A DNA stretch of 64,000 nucleotides from M3007 sp041392625 (GCA_041392625.1 JAWKLR010000005.1:162863-226862), one strand, 5' to 3'. Counted from the first letter of the stretch, positions 55,406 to 64,000 are shown. Notes: generated from the sequence alone by a model not told the origin. Made by a program: numbers and translations.

Positions 55406-57346
55406 ATGCGATTGTCCGTAATTATTGTCAATTACAACGTGCGCCATTTTTTGGAGCAGGCACTCCTCAGTGTTCGAAAGGCGCTGGAGGGCATCGAGTC
55501 AGAAGTATGGGTGGTCGACAACAACTCGGTCGACGATTCGGTGCATATGGTGCAGGATAAATTTCCCGATGTACACCTGATTACCAATAAGCACAATCCC
55601 GGATTTTCTGTTGCCAACAATCAGGCAATTGAGCGCAGCAAAGGAGAATATGTGCTGCTATTGAACCCGGATACATTGGTGGAAGAAGATACCTTTCACC
55701 GTTGCCTGGAATTTATGGATGCTCATCCGGACGCCGGTGCGCTTGGGGTAAAGTTGATCGACGGCAGCGGAAAATACCTGCCGGAAAGCAAGCGGGGCTT
55801 TCCTTCTCCCTGGGTTGCTTTTTGCAAAACCTCCGGACTCTCTTCCCTGTTTCCCCGCAGCAAAACCTTCAATGGGTATTACCTGGGCCACCTGGATGAA
55901 AATGAAACCCACGAAGTCGATGTACTCGTTGGCTGTTTTATGTTTATCCGAAAGGAGACCCTGGATAAATCCGGCCTGCTCGACGAGGCGTTTTTTATGT
56001 ATGGGGAGGACATCGATTTGTCTTACCGCATCAAATTGGCCGGGTATAAAAATTACTATTTTCCGGAAACCCAAATCATCCACTACAAAGGCGAAAGCAC
56101 CAAAAAGGGCAGCCTGAACTATGTGCGGACCTTTTACCAGGCGATGATCATTTTTATGCGCAAGCATTTCAGTGGTCGGAGCGCCGGGTTGTTCGTAGCC
56201 ATGATGCAGCTGGCAATCTGGCTTCGGGCGGGAATTAGTTTGGGTAAAAATGTGATTGAACGCATTTGGCTTCCGATGCTGGATGCCCTGTTGATCTTTG
56301 TGGGATTGGTTTTTCTGCGCGATTTTTGGGCCGCCTACTACTACAAAGATCCGGGCTACTTTAAGGCTCCGCTGTTGTGGTTTAATTTCCCCTTGTATAC
56401 TCTGGTGTGGTTGTTCAGCGCCTGGTTGAGCGGGGCTTACGATGCCCGGTTTAATCTCCGTAAACTCATTCGGGGGCTGGCGTTTGGAACCCTGGTATTA
56501 GCCGCGATTTACGGATTTCTCGATCAGGAATACCGGCCCTCGCGGGCCTTGTTGTTGCTGGGGGCAGCGTGGTCGGTTGTGTCTTTGGTAGGCTTCCGGT
56601 TGCTCCTTCATTTTATGAAATACGGCAATTTTGAGCTGGGACAGGAGCGGGTGAAAAATCAGATTATTGTCGGCAGTGAACAGGAAAGCAAACGGGTTGA
56701 AAACCTGTTGAGTCAAAGTGGTGTACAAAAAAACCTGATCGGAACCGTAGCCCCATCGGGTGAAAACGACGATCACCGTTACCTGAGTAATTTGGAACAG
56801 CTCGACGAAGTGGTGCGAATTTACCGGGTAGACGAACTCATTTTTTGCTCCCGCGATATTCGTTCTCAGGAGATTTTAGGCTGGATGACCCGCCTGGGCC
56901 CCACCATTTCTTATAAAATCGTTCCGGAGGAAAGCCTGAGTATCATTGGAAGTAGCAGCAAGGATGCGCCCGGCGAACTCTATACCATTGAGATCAAATA
57001 CAACATCACGCAAGCCGGTCAGGGACGAAACAAGCGGGTGTTTGACCTGGTTATCTGCCTGTTTTTGTTGCCAACAGCCCCCCTTTGGCTTGTTTTTTCA
57101 GATAAAAGAAGCAAACTGGCCACCAACTGGCTCTGGGTTTTACTGGGATCCAAATCCTGGGTGGGTTATGCTCCGGAAGGTTCAAAAGAAAGCCTCCCCA
57201 AGATTCGCCCCGGTGTTTTCTCTCCGGCCAACCGCCTCAAGCAACCCCTCCGCTCGGAGAATACGCTCGCACGATTGAATTTTTTCTATGCAAAAGACTG
57301 GGACGTTTGGCGGGATGTGGAGATCCTACAGGCCGCTTTATTGTAG
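55406..57346 (+). CDS. GT2 glycosyltransferase fused to a reduced sugar-phosphate-transferase-like domain
   Basis: A 646-residue fusion. The start at 55406 (MRLSVIIVNYNVRHFLEQAL) is the usual GT2 opening. The GT-A domain has VWVVDNNSVDDSV and the metal motif in LLLNPDTLVEED, and ends near MYGEDIDLSYRIKLAGYKNY. Residues about 290-420 form four or five transmembrane helices, followed by a nucleotide-binding-like domain (IIVGSEQESKRVENLLSQSG). The C-terminus has one more helix and SWVGYAPEGSKESLPKIRPG to DWDVWRDVEILQAALL. This matches the outline of polyprenyl-phosphate glycosylphosphotransferases, but with the catalytic stretch much shortened. Probably acts in surface glycan assembly; whether the second half is active is doubtful. 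Confidence 0.8.
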   Translation: MRLSVIIVNYNVRHFLEQALLSVRKALEGIESEVWVVDNNSVDDSVHMVQDKFPDVHLITNKHNPGFSVANNQAIERSKGEYVLLLNPDTLVEEDTFHRCLEFMDAHPDAGALGVKLIDGSGKYLPESKRGFPSPWVAFCKTSGLSSLFPRSKTFNGYYLGHLDENETHEVDVLVGCFMFIRKETLDKSGLLDEAFFMYGEDIDLSYRIKLAGYKNYYFPETQIIHYKGESTKKGSLNYVRTFYQAMIIFMRKHFSGRSAGLFVAMMQLAIWLRAGISLGKNVIERIWLPMLDALLIFVGLVFLRDFWAAYYYKDPGYFKAPLLWFNFPLYTLVWLFSAWLSGAYDARFNLRKLIRGLAFGTLVLAAIYGFLDQEYRPSRALLLLGAAWSVVSLVGFRLLLHFMKYGNFELGQERVKNQIIVGSEQESKRVENLLSQSGVQKNLIGTVAPSGENDDHRYLSNLEQLDEVVRIYRVDELIFCSRDIRSQEILGWMTRLGPTISYKIVPEESLSIIGSSSKDAPGELYTIEIKYNITQAGQGRNKRVFDLVICLFLLPTAPLWLVFSDKRSKLATNWLWVLLGSKSWVGYAPEGSKESLPKIRPGVFSPANRLKQPLRSENTLARLNFFYAKDWDVWRDVEILQAALL

Positions 57347-57533
57347 CGGATGATTTGATGATACGCCCTGCGGGCTAGGATGATAAGTTGAATTTGTTTA
57401 TTCGTTTAGTTCGCCTCTGCGAGGCTCTGTTTATGTAGAAGTGGTAAGTTGTAAGTGATAAGCAGTAAGTACATTTTTGACATGTTACAAGTCAACTTGC
57501 CACTTACAACTTACAACTTACCACTTACCACTA
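57347..57533. repeat. Palindromic intergenic element, copy F
   Basis: Left arm GATACGCCCTGCGGGCTAGG, then TTATTCGTTTAGTTCGCCTC with GCGAGGCTCTGTTTAT, then the core GTGGTAAGTTGTAAGTGA. The core pairs with CACTTACAACTTACAACTTA and ACCACTTACCAC before the lptF/G stop. It starts right after the upstream stop codon and ends at the downstream stop, filling the whole intergenic space; the outer right arm is absent. Confidence 0.85.
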
Positions 57534-58622
57534 CTATTTCTGTGCCCGTCCGATTAGCCAAAAGGCGATTGCGAGGAAAAACAGGTTAGGGAGCCAAACG
57601 CCAAGTGCGATGTTCACAACGCCGCTGGTTGCAAACGAAACAGCAAACTTGGAGAGCAGGATGTACAGGGCGCCCAGGCCAATTCCCACGGCCAGGTGGA
57701 GGCCCATTCCGCCGCGCACTTTTCTACCGGCGATGGAGAGGCCGATGATGGTGAGGATGAGGTTGGTAAATGCATCCGCGGTGCGGCGGTGCGTTTCGAT
57801 TTCGTAGTTCTTGGTATTTGACAGTCCACGCTCGTGGCTCCGACTGATGGCGGCACCCAGTTCCTGGGTGGTCATTTCTTCATTTTGGTTGTGGTACCAG
57901 ATGAAATCCTGCGGGGTGATGTTGATGGCCGTATCGAGCGGAGTGCTGCCGCGAATAAACTCCTCTTTGATCCCGTCAAAACTCCGGATGGTGTAGGAGT
58001 TGAGTTCCCAGCGATTGGGTTCGCCTTTCCATTTTGCGCTGGCGGCATAGAGGATGCTTTCAACCTTGTTTCCATTGAATTTTTCCAGGCGCAGTCCGGC
58101 AGCGGTTTGCGATTTTTTATTGTATCCCTGTATAAATACCTTGATATCGGGAGCAACGAGGAAGTGCACGTTGGAGGTACGTCCTTTTTCCTGATCGGTC
58201 CAAACATAGGTGCGCTCAAACTGGAGTCGGTGCTTGTTGGTACGGGGGATGATCACGTGGTTCAGGAACAAATGCAGGGCTACGACCATGCTGCCTGCAA
58301 TCAAATACGGACGCAACAGCCGGTTGAAACTGATTCCGGCATTAAAAATGGAAAGGATTTCGGAATTGAAGGCCAGTCGGGAAGTAAAAAAGACGACGGC
58401 GATCAGGGTGTACAAAGGAAGCAGCAGGCCGGCAATATTGAAAATAAAGCCGACGAAATACTCAAAAACTATTTCATAGAGGGTACAACCGCTGTTGAGA
58501 AAACTCTTAACCTTGTCGCTGAAGTCAATAACCACAGAGATCATGGTACAGATCAGCAATGAAAACCCGAAGGTTGACATGTATTTACCGATCAGGTATT
58601 TATCGAGTGTACCAATATTCAT
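57534..58622 (-). CDS. LptF/LptG-family lipopolysaccharide export permease
   Basis: A 362-residue inner-membrane permease that, with LptB, extracts lipopolysaccharide for transport to the outer membrane. Helices occur at about 15-35, 55-80 and 100-120, then a periplasmic β-jellyroll (about 135-260, TYVWTDQEKGRTSNVHFLVA to FIWYHNQNE), then three C-terminal helices (from LILTIIGLSIAGRKVRGGMG). The opening TLDKYLIGKYMSTFGFSLLI is typical. LptF and LptG cannot be separated by sequence here; only one is present in this window. Divergent from the small membrane protein and mutL. Confidence 0.92.
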   Translation of the reverse strand: MNIGTLDKYLIGKYMSTFGFSLLICTMISVVIDFSDKVKSFLNSGCTLYEIVFEYFVGFIFNIAGLLLPLYTLIAVVFFTSRLAFNSEILSIFNAGISFNRLLRPYLIAGSMVVALHLFLNHVIIPRTNKHRLQFERTYVWTDQEKGRTSNVHFLVAPDIKVFIQGYNKKSQTAAGLRLEKFNGNKVESILYAASAKWKGEPNRWELNSYTIRSFDGIKEEFIRGSTPLDTAINITPQDFIWYHNQNEEMTTQELGAAISRSHERGLSNTKNYEIETHRRTADAFTNLILTIIGLSIAGRKVRGGMGLHLAVGIGLGALYILLSKFAVSFATSGVVNIALGVWLPNLFFLAIAFWLIGRAQK

Positions 58623-58814
58623 AGCAACATTCAGTCAAGTCAGCAATATGCAAAAAAGCCCAAGTCCTGAAACAAGAGCAGGTTGGAACAAGAACGCATA
58701 AGTAGGAGCTGCTGTTGCTTCCTGGGAAAAACAGTGCCCGTTCTGATGGGCGAAAAAAGCGCCTGTTTGGGAAGCAGAGCCTGGCTATTAAGCGGCAAAA
58801 CCCCAAACGAGTTT

Positions 58815-58937
58815 TTAGAATTCAAGAACAAAACTGCGGTTGTACAGCATGAGGACCAGTGCTGTCGCAAAAAACAGGCCCATAAACAAGTACAACATGC
58901 AGTATCCTTTACCTCGAGTATTTTGGATGTTTTCCAT
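58815..58937 (-). CDS. Small single-helix membrane protein
   Basis: 40 residues, MENIQNTRGKGYCMLYLFMG at the start, one transmembrane helix (about 14-32) and a short tail. The frame upstream of 58937 is open but not conserved in character. It lies between lptF/G and mutL without an obvious partner. Hypothetical. Confidence 0.4.
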   Translation of the reverse strand: MENIQNTRGKGYCMLYLFMGLFFATALVLMLYNRSFVLEF

Positions 58938-59142
58938 ATTCGTTGGTTTTAAATAATTGCGGATGCCAAAACGCTGATCGGATATACTCCGGAGCGGCCG
59001 GACACCAAAGTGTGGCGCAAAAATAACACGCTGAATCAAGAATTTGGACTTGAGAACACTTTTTTAAACCCAATCAAAATAATATTCATCGAAAGGGGGC
59101 CTCTACTGGTCCGTATTCCAGCCATACATCTGTTAAATTGGC

Positions 59143-59150
59143 TATCTTTG
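59143..59150 (+). promoter_or_regulatory. Candidate -7 element before mutL
   Basis: TATCTTTG fits TAnnTTTG, 47 bp upstream of the mutL ATG at 59198. No clear -33 TTTG at the expected distance. Confidence 0.45.
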
Positions 59151-59197
59151 CCCCCGGTTTGATCCCGAATCGGATTCAAGAAAAACCCGTATACGCT

Positions 59198-61048
59198 ATG
59201 GCCGATGTAATTCAATTGCTTCCGGAAAATATTGCCAACCAGATCGCTGCCGGTGAAGTCGTGCAGCGCCCTGCATCCGTAGTCAAAGAGTTGCTGGAAA
59301 ATGCCATTGATGCCGGCGCAACGGAAATTCACCTGGCTATAAAGGATGCCGGAAAGGGTCTGATTCAGGTGGTTGACAATGGTTGCGGGATGTCTGAAAC
59401 CGATGCCCGGATGTGTTTTGAGCGGCATGCCACCTCCAAAATTCGCGATGCACGCGATTTGTTTGCGATCCGAACAATGGGTTTTCGCGGAGAAGCGATG
59501 GCCTCCATCGGGGCGGTTGCTCAGGTGGAGTTGAAAACGGCCCGCGCCAGCGACGAACTGGGCACCTGCATTCAGGTGGAAAACTCCCAGGTGTTGAAAC
59601 AAGAGCCCTGTCAGCATCCGACCGGCACCAGCATTGCTGTGAAGAACCTTTTCTTCAGCGTTCCGGCGCGCCGCAATTTTTTGAAAAGCGATCCGGTGGA
59701 GATGCGGCACATCATGGATGAGTTTCAACGGGTAGCCATTGCCCATCCGGATATTGCTTTTTCCCTTATCAACAACGATACCGAACTCATGCGCCTCCAG
59801 GCAGGCAATTTGCGACAGCGCCTGGTTAAGATTTTCGGTGAACCCGTGAATAAAAAACTGGTGCCCGTAAAAGAAGAAACCGATTCCGTTCGGGTATCGG
59901 GATTTGTGGGTAAGCCCGATTATTTCAAGAAATCGAGGGGCGAACAGTACTTTTTTGTCAACAACCGCTTTATCAAAAGCAGCTACCTGCACCATGCGGT
60001 GTTGGGAGCCTATGAAGGGCTGCTTCCGGCAGATTCCTATCCGCTGTATGTCCTTTTTCTCGATATAGAACCGGGCCGCATCGACATCAACGTGCACCCG
60101 ACGAAACAGGAGATTAAGTTTGATGATGAAAAACTCATCTACAACGTGCTTAAGGTGACTGTGCGGCATGCCCTGGGTACGCACAACATCACCCCAACGC
60201 TGGATTTTGATACCGAACCGGCATTTAACGTGGCCCCTACACGGATCTCGGCACCACCTCCGCCGCCTGCCTCAGAATCCGATTCGGTGCGCTCCTTTCA
60301 ACGCAAGGAAAGCAGCAGCGCCCGCGATGCAGACAACCTGCGCAACTGGCAGCGCTTGTACGAAGGACTGGAATCAGCCTCCACAAAAGATGAAAAAGAG
60401 CCCGTGGCACCGGAGGGGTTTTCCATTGTACCCAGCGAAGATGCTCCGACGATGGACGATGCTTCCGGCAGTTTTTCTAAAGGAGAAAAAGTGCCCTATC
60501 AAATTCACGGCCAGTACATTGTTAGCCAGATCAAGTCGGGCTTTATGCTGATTGATCAACAGGCTGCCAGCGAGCGAATTTTGTACGAACGCTACCTGGA
60601 GGCATTGAAAAACCAGCCCATTTCCACCCAGCGGGCTTTGTTTCCAAAAACAATCAGCATGGCTCCGGCCGATGCGGAAATGCTGCGTGAAATCCTGGAT
60701 GAAGTAAACAAACTGGGTTTTGAAATCACGGAATTTGGTGAGAATACATTCATCCTTCAGGGGACACCTGCTGAAATGGAACGCAGCAATGAAGAGCAGG
60801 TCTTGCTGGAACGCGTTTTGTCTCAATACAAAGAAAACCTGGATCTGGACACCGGTATTCAGGAAAATCTGGCCCGGGCTATGGCCCGCAATACCGCACT
60901 CAAGCGCGGACAACCAATGGCTCCGGAAGCTATGCGCGACCTGATTGATCAGTTGTTTGCATGCTCCATTCCATACAAGAGCCCACGTGGCCGGAATTGT
61001 TTTATTACATTTGATCTGGATGAACTCCAGAAACGCTTTGGTCAATAA
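59198..61048 (+). CDS. mutL: DNA mismatch repair protein MutL
   Basis: A 616-residue mismatch-repair ATPase that links MutS to downstream excision. The start at 59198 (MADVIQLLPENIANQIAAGE) is preferred to a 20-codon extension. ATPase motifs: ELLENAIDAGATEIHL, DNGCGM, ERHATSKI and FRGEAMASIGAVA. A proline/serine linker (about 340-430) precedes the C-terminal dimer domain. In endonuclease-type MutL this domain has DQHA(x)2E(x)4E and CPHGRP. Here the corresponding segments are DQQAASERILYE and SPRGRN, so the metal-site His and Cys residues are replaced. It may therefore lack nicking activity. Followed by two rhomboid genes on the same strand. Confidence 0.95.
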   Translation: MADVIQLLPENIANQIAAGEVVQRPASVVKELLENAIDAGATEIHLAIKDAGKGLIQVVDNGCGMSETDARMCFERHATSKIRDARDLFAIRTMGFRGEAMASIGAVAQVELKTARASDELGTCIQVENSQVLKQEPCQHPTGTSIAVKNLFFSVPARRNFLKSDPVEMRHIMDEFQRVAIAHPDIAFSLINNDTELMRLQAGNLRQRLVKIFGEPVNKKLVPVKEETDSVRVSGFVGKPDYFKKSRGEQYFFVNNRFIKSSYLHHAVLGAYEGLLPADSYPLYVLFLDIEPGRIDINVHPTKQEIKFDDEKLIYNVLKVTVRHALGTHNITPTLDFDTEPAFNVAPTRISAPPPPPASESDSVRSFQRKESSSARDADNLRNWQRLYEGLESASTKDEKEPVAPEGFSIVPSEDAPTMDDASGSFSKGEKVPYQIHGQYIVSQIKSGFMLIDQQAASERILYERYLEALKNQPISTQRALFPKTISMAPADAEMLREILDEVNKLGFEITEFGENTFILQGTPAEMERSNEEQVLLERVLSQYKENLDLDTGIQENLARAMARNTALKRGQPMAPEAMRDLIDQLFACSIPYKSPRGRNCFITFDLDELQKRFGQ

Positions 61049-61105
61049 TCAGCTGGTGTGGCTGCGCCTTTGGGCGAGGGAATGCCAGGTTCTAATTTTG
61101 AATAA

Positions 61106-61765
61106 ATGAATCGAGTAAGTCAACCATTTACCGGTGTGGTGCGCCACCTGATTATCATCAATGTATTGATGTATATCGGTACACTGGTGCTCATGGGAGA
61201 GCCAGTGTATAATATGGATTACACCGATATTCAATCGCTGGGTCGTCTTCAACTGGCTGTTTTTATCCCGGGATCTGAATATTTCCAACCCTACCAGATC
61301 GCGACGCATATGTTTATGCACGCGAATTTTTCACACCTGCTTTTCAATATGATGGCCCTGTACTTTTTCGGTCCCATGATTGAAATGGTTTGGGGTGAAC
61401 GCCGGTTCTTGTTTTACTATTTGTTTTGTGGGGTCGGTGCATTTGCCATCCATACCGGCGTGCAGTGGTGGGAACTCAGTGCACAGGGTATTGACCCAAC
61501 CACGGCAAGTTTGTATTGCTCCTGGGGTGCATCTGGTGCGGTGTTTGGCATCCTGGCGGCATATGCGTACTTATTTCCAAACAACATTGTCTCGCTGCTG
61601 TTCCCTCCCATATCCCTCAAAGCCAAGTACTTTGTCCTGATCTATGCAGGCATTGAATTGATGAGCGGTGTAAGTGGAGTGGCCTCCGGCGTGGCACACT
61701 TTGCACACGTGGGCGGGGCTTTATGTGGCTACCTCCTGATTTTGTATTGGTATAAGTTTCGATGA
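61106..61765 (+). CDS. Rhomboid-family intramembrane serine protease
   Basis: A 219-residue polytopic protease with six helices. The catalytic Ser lies in WGASGAVFGILAAYAY (GxSG) and the catalytic His in SGVAHFAHVGGALCGYLLIL. HMFMHANFSHLLFNMMALYF is the conserved helix-2 HxxxxHxxxN segment. All elements of the dyad and its support are present. It lies 57 bp after mutL and 90 bp before a second rhomboid, so the three may be co-transcribed. Substrate unknown. Confidence 0.93.
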   Translation: MNRVSQPFTGVVRHLIIINVLMYIGTLVLMGEPVYNMDYTDIQSLGRLQLAVFIPGSEYFQPYQIATHMFMHANFSHLLFNMMALYFFGPMIEMVWGERRFLFYYLFCGVGAFAIHTGVQWWELSAQGIDPTTASLYCSWGASGAVFGILAAYAYLFPNNIVSLLFPPISLKAKYFVLIYAGIELMSGVSGVASGVAHFAHVGGALCGYLLILYWYKFR

Positions 61766-61855
61766 CCCCGGCCTTACCACCCGATATAACCCTGTGAGGA
61801 TGTTTTAATTTCAGCGCTGGATTGAAATAAAACAAGCTCAATAAAGATTTTCAAA

Positions 61856-62761
61856 ATGACTCTTTTTAACTCCATCTGGGACGACCTCCGAAACACCATC
61901 CGGAGTGGGAACATGGTTACCAAACTGGTTTTGGTCAACTTCCTGGTATTCGTCCTGGTGAGTCTGGTATTTTTTACGCTCTTCATCGCTATGAGTGGTG
62001 AGGGGCATGGCGAAGCACTTTGGGTTGGACTGGATTACCTCGCTATGCCTGCCGACTGGAAGGAATTGCTGTGGCATCCCTGGACGCCCATTACCTCCAT
62101 GTTCCTGCATCAGAGTTTCTGGCATGTTCTGAGCAACCTCATCTGGCTCTACCTGTTCGGCAATATTGTGGGTGATCTGGTGGGCGACCGCCGGGTGCTT
62201 CCCATTTACTTGCTGGGTGGACTGGCCGGCGCATTTGCTTATTTCGTTTCAGCCAATTTTCTGCCTTATATAGGCGGCCATGCACTGGGCGCTTCTGCTG
62301 CTGTGATGGCATTGGGCGGAACGGCCCTGCTAATTGCACCGGATTACCGGGTCATGCTGCTTTTAATCGGCGAAATCAAACTGAAATACATCGTTTTGGT
62401 CATGATCTTGCTCGACTTGGTTGGTATTGCCAATCAGGCCAATACCGGTGGGCATGCAGCCCATATCGGGGGCTTGTTTATGGGCTTTTTATTTGTTTAC
62501 CAACTGCGCAACGGATCCGATATGGCTGAGCCGGTCAACAACCTGATTGAAGGGATTCAATCGCTTTTTTCTGGTAAAAAGAAACCTCAGATGCGTTTTC
62601 AGCGGACGAACACTGCTCGAAAGCCGGGCCAACGAACTGACACCGTGGATTTGTCCCACCAGGAAAAACTAGATACTATTTTAGATAAAATTAAGCAGGA
62701 GGGGTATGAGAACCTGAGTGCCGAGGAAAAAGAATTTTTATTTCATGCCAGCAAAAAATAG
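61856..62761 (+). CDS. Rhomboid-family protease with C-terminal tail
   Basis: A 301-residue member. The helix-2 motif is MFLHQSFWHVLSNLIWLYLF. The nucleophile loop reads GHALGASAAVMALGG (GxSA, a permitted variant) and the His is in TGGHAAHIGGLFMGFLF. After the membrane part a cytoplasmic tail of about 75 residues ends DTILDKIKQEGYENLSAEEK and EFLFHASKK, a small helical module common at the end of Bacteroidota rhomboids. Paralogue of the preceding gene but clearly diverged. Both catalytic residues are intact. Confidence 0.92.
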   Translation: MTLFNSIWDDLRNTIRSGNMVTKLVLVNFLVFVLVSLVFFTLFIAMSGEGHGEALWVGLDYLAMPADWKELLWHPWTPITSMFLHQSFWHVLSNLIWLYLFGNIVGDLVGDRRVLPIYLLGGLAGAFAYFVSANFLPYIGGHALGASAAVMALGGTALLIAPDYRVMLLLIGEIKLKYIVLVMILLDLVGIANQANTGGHAAHIGGLFMGFLFVYQLRNGSDMAEPVNNLIEGIQSLFSGKKKPQMRFQRTNTARKPGQRTDTVDLSHQEKLDTILDKIKQEGYENLSAEEKEFLFHASKK

Positions 62762-62811
62762 GCTTGTAAAAGAGCTTGTTTAACAGCGCTCAGGGCTTGA
62801 AAGCAAAACAG

Positions 62812-63864
62812 ATGCAGCGATTAGTAAAAAAAATACTTCGATTGGCGAGTACGGTTGTGGTTGTGCTGACCTTCCTTTCGTACCTGGCCCCCCACGTCAA
62901 CCCCAGTTATTTCCGGGGGCTTGTGTTTTTTGGGACGGCCTTTCCCTGGCTGCTTTGGGCCAATGTTATCCTCATGCTGCTCTGGGCCTATCGCTGGAAC
63001 CGGTACACCCTCTACCACCTGGGTATCCTGCTGATCGGTTGGTATTATGTGACCTGTTTCATTGGATTTGATTTATCAAAAAATAAAAAACCGGATAATG
63101 CCATTACGGTAGCCACCCACAACCTCGGCCGCATGTGGCCTTACCGGGCAGATGAAGCCAACTACGAGGAACTGGCCGCTACCTATGCCGCTTTTCTCAA
63201 CAAACAAGGCGCTCCAGACATCCTCTGCACCCAGGAAACCCGCGGACAGTTTTACCGGGAGCTGGCCTCCATTATGGGCTATAAATACAATTTCAACCTG
63301 AAGAAAGGCACCGTCATTCTGAGCAAGTATCCCATGTCGGGTGGGGGAGAGGTTCCTTTTGAAGGCACCAAAAACAGCTCGCTCTGGGTGGATGTGAAAA
63401 TCGGGAAACAGGTCGTTCGGGTGTACAATGTACACCTGCAATCCAACAAAGTAAGCGCCGAAACCGAAAAGGTGTTGGGCGAAGGCGAAATGGACAAACA
63501 AAAGGCCTGGGAAGAAATCGTCCACATCCTGAAAAAAGTAGGTGGGGCCACCCGCCAGCGTGCAGTCCAGGCCCGTACCCTGCACGATCACATTGTTGCC
63601 TGTCCGCATCCTGTAATCGTTTGCGGCGATTTCAACGACACCCCCAATTCCTATGCCTACCGAATTCTCTCCGAGGGCCTGGTGGATACCTTTAAGGAAA
63701 AAGGATTTGGGCTTGGCACCACTTTTGCCGGACCCTTACCGTTCCTCCGAATTGATTACATTCTCACGGAGCCCGGAACTTCGGTGCACGCCAGCGCTGT
63801 TGTAAAGGGAAAATATTCAGATCATTATCCCGTTTTTGCCACCCTCAGTTTCGAACGACCGTAA
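62812..63864 (+). CDS. Membrane-anchored endonuclease/exonuclease/phosphatase (EEP) family protein
   Basis: A 350-residue protein. Three N-terminal helices (about 5-90) anchor a metal-dependent phosphodiesterase or phosphatase domain (about 100-350). The start at 62812 (MQRLVKKILRLASTVVVVLT) begins at the first helix. EEP motifs: ITVATHNLG, DILCTQETRG (metal Glu), YNVHLQS, CGDFNDTPNSYAYRI (Asp/Asn), RIDYILTE and SDHYPVFATL (catalytic His). The complete set is present. The family includes nucleases and phosphoinositide or sphingolipid phosphatases, so the substrate stays open. It follows the second rhomboid by 50 bp. Confidence 0.9.
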   Translation: MQRLVKKILRLASTVVVVLTFLSYLAPHVNPSYFRGLVFFGTAFPWLLWANVILMLLWAYRWNRYTLYHLGILLIGWYYVTCFIGFDLSKNKKPDNAITVATHNLGRMWPYRADEANYEELAATYAAFLNKQGAPDILCTQETRGQFYRELASIMGYKYNFNLKKGTVILSKYPMSGGGEVPFEGTKNSSLWVDVKIGKQVVRVYNVHLQSNKVSAETEKVLGEGEMDKQKAWEEIVHILKKVGGATRQRAVQARTLHDHIVACPHPVIVCGDFNDTPNSYAYRILSEGLVDTFKEKGFGLGTTFAGPLPFLRIDYILTEPGTSVHASAVVKGKYSDHYPVFATLSFERP

Positions 63865-63865
63865 A

Positions 63866-63958
63866 AAATTGTTTATTCGTTTAGTCCGCCTCTGCGAGGC
63901 TCTGTTTATCTGTTTATAGAAATTGATGATTTGTTGATGCGCCCCTGGCGGGCAGGGC
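63866..63958. repeat. Palindromic intergenic element, copy G (cut by window end or truncated)
   Basis: TTATTCGTTTAGTCCGCCTC, GCGAGGCTCTGTTTAT and the outer arm TTGTTGATGCGCCCCTGGCG follow directly after the EEP stop codon. The arrangement resembles the left part of copy E. The right part is not visible before the window ends. Confidence 0.75.
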
Positions 63959-64000
63959 TGTTAAGTTCTAAGTAATTTTATTATCCTCTTTGGGTTTTCT

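Noticed and set aside
1..64000. tRNA or rRNA genes
   Set aside because: No T-loop GGTTCGAATCC-type motif with a matching acceptor stem and no rRNA-like conserved segment was found.

Overview
The window looks like a chromosome segment of a Bacteroidota bacterium, most likely of the Saprospiria (Saprospiraceae/Haliscomenobacter-like). This assignment is inferred from protein content, not from a marker-gene search. Support comes from an OmpA porin with thrombospondin type-3 repeats, an Oar-like TonB-dependent receptor, type IX secretion (T9SS) C-terminal domains, many lipoproteins with SxC/GC lipoboxes, DUF4920 and DUF4382 proteins, the acpP-fabF-rnc gene order and TAnnTTTG-type promoter motifs. 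No tRNA, rRNA or CRISPR array was seen.

Layout. 0.1-4.6 kb: OmpA-type envelope protein, a sensor kinase without a partner regulator, and a DUF4382 lipoprotein. 4.6-8.2 kb: a minus-strand run of broken genes (PNPOx-like flavoprotein, GNAT acetyltransferase, T9SS-secreted protein, a small secreted protein), each still readable across several frames. 8.2-11.6 kb: a tight four-gene operon, SGNH hydrolase - carbamoyltransferase - DUF5989 - SxtJ, which matches the sxtI/J/K-type module of unknown role. 11.7-14.3 kb: two acetyltransferases, a ferric-reductase-like membrane protein and a Skp chaperone. 14.3-20 kb: a second frameshift-rich zone (Skp paralogue, RluA pseudouridine synthase, a conserved hypothetical, a T9SS esterase) broken up by palindromic repeats. 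20-26.4 kb: an RND transporter and a frameshifted TonB-dependent receptor. 26.5-34.6 kb: a methyltransferase, three tandem paralogous lipoproteins (two decayed), two CARDB-like lipoproteins and a divergent TPR-LytTR regulator. 34.7-36.3 kb: an MpaB/DUF2236 oxygenase followed by REP-like palindromes and the tail of a REP-associated (RAYT) transposase. 36.3-49.2 kb: DUF1015, a class III nucleotidyl cyclase, DUF4920, a MORN-caspase fusion, a GT-C-like membrane protein, a di-haem peroxidase, a WG-repeat protein, a Fur-family regulator and a lipoprotein. 49.3-53.8 kb: core metabolism (pyk, acpP, fabF, rnc). 54-64 kb: a SWIM-finger protein, a GT2/sugar-transferase fusion, LptF/G, mutL, two rhomboids and an EEP-family protein.

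The most distinctive feature is a family of about 190-310 bp imperfect palindromic intergenic elements, with seven copies or partial copies and one short remnant. They lie directly against the 3' ends of genes, supply the stop codon and last residues of one acetyltransferase, and abut a SWIM gene that has no usable start codon. A second palindrome family and a REP/RAYT set are also present. The single-base frameshifts are concentrated in a few zones, two of them rich in broken genes and one of these rich in repeats, while core genes are intact. That fits either local gene decay or local assembly error, and read-level data would be needed to decide.
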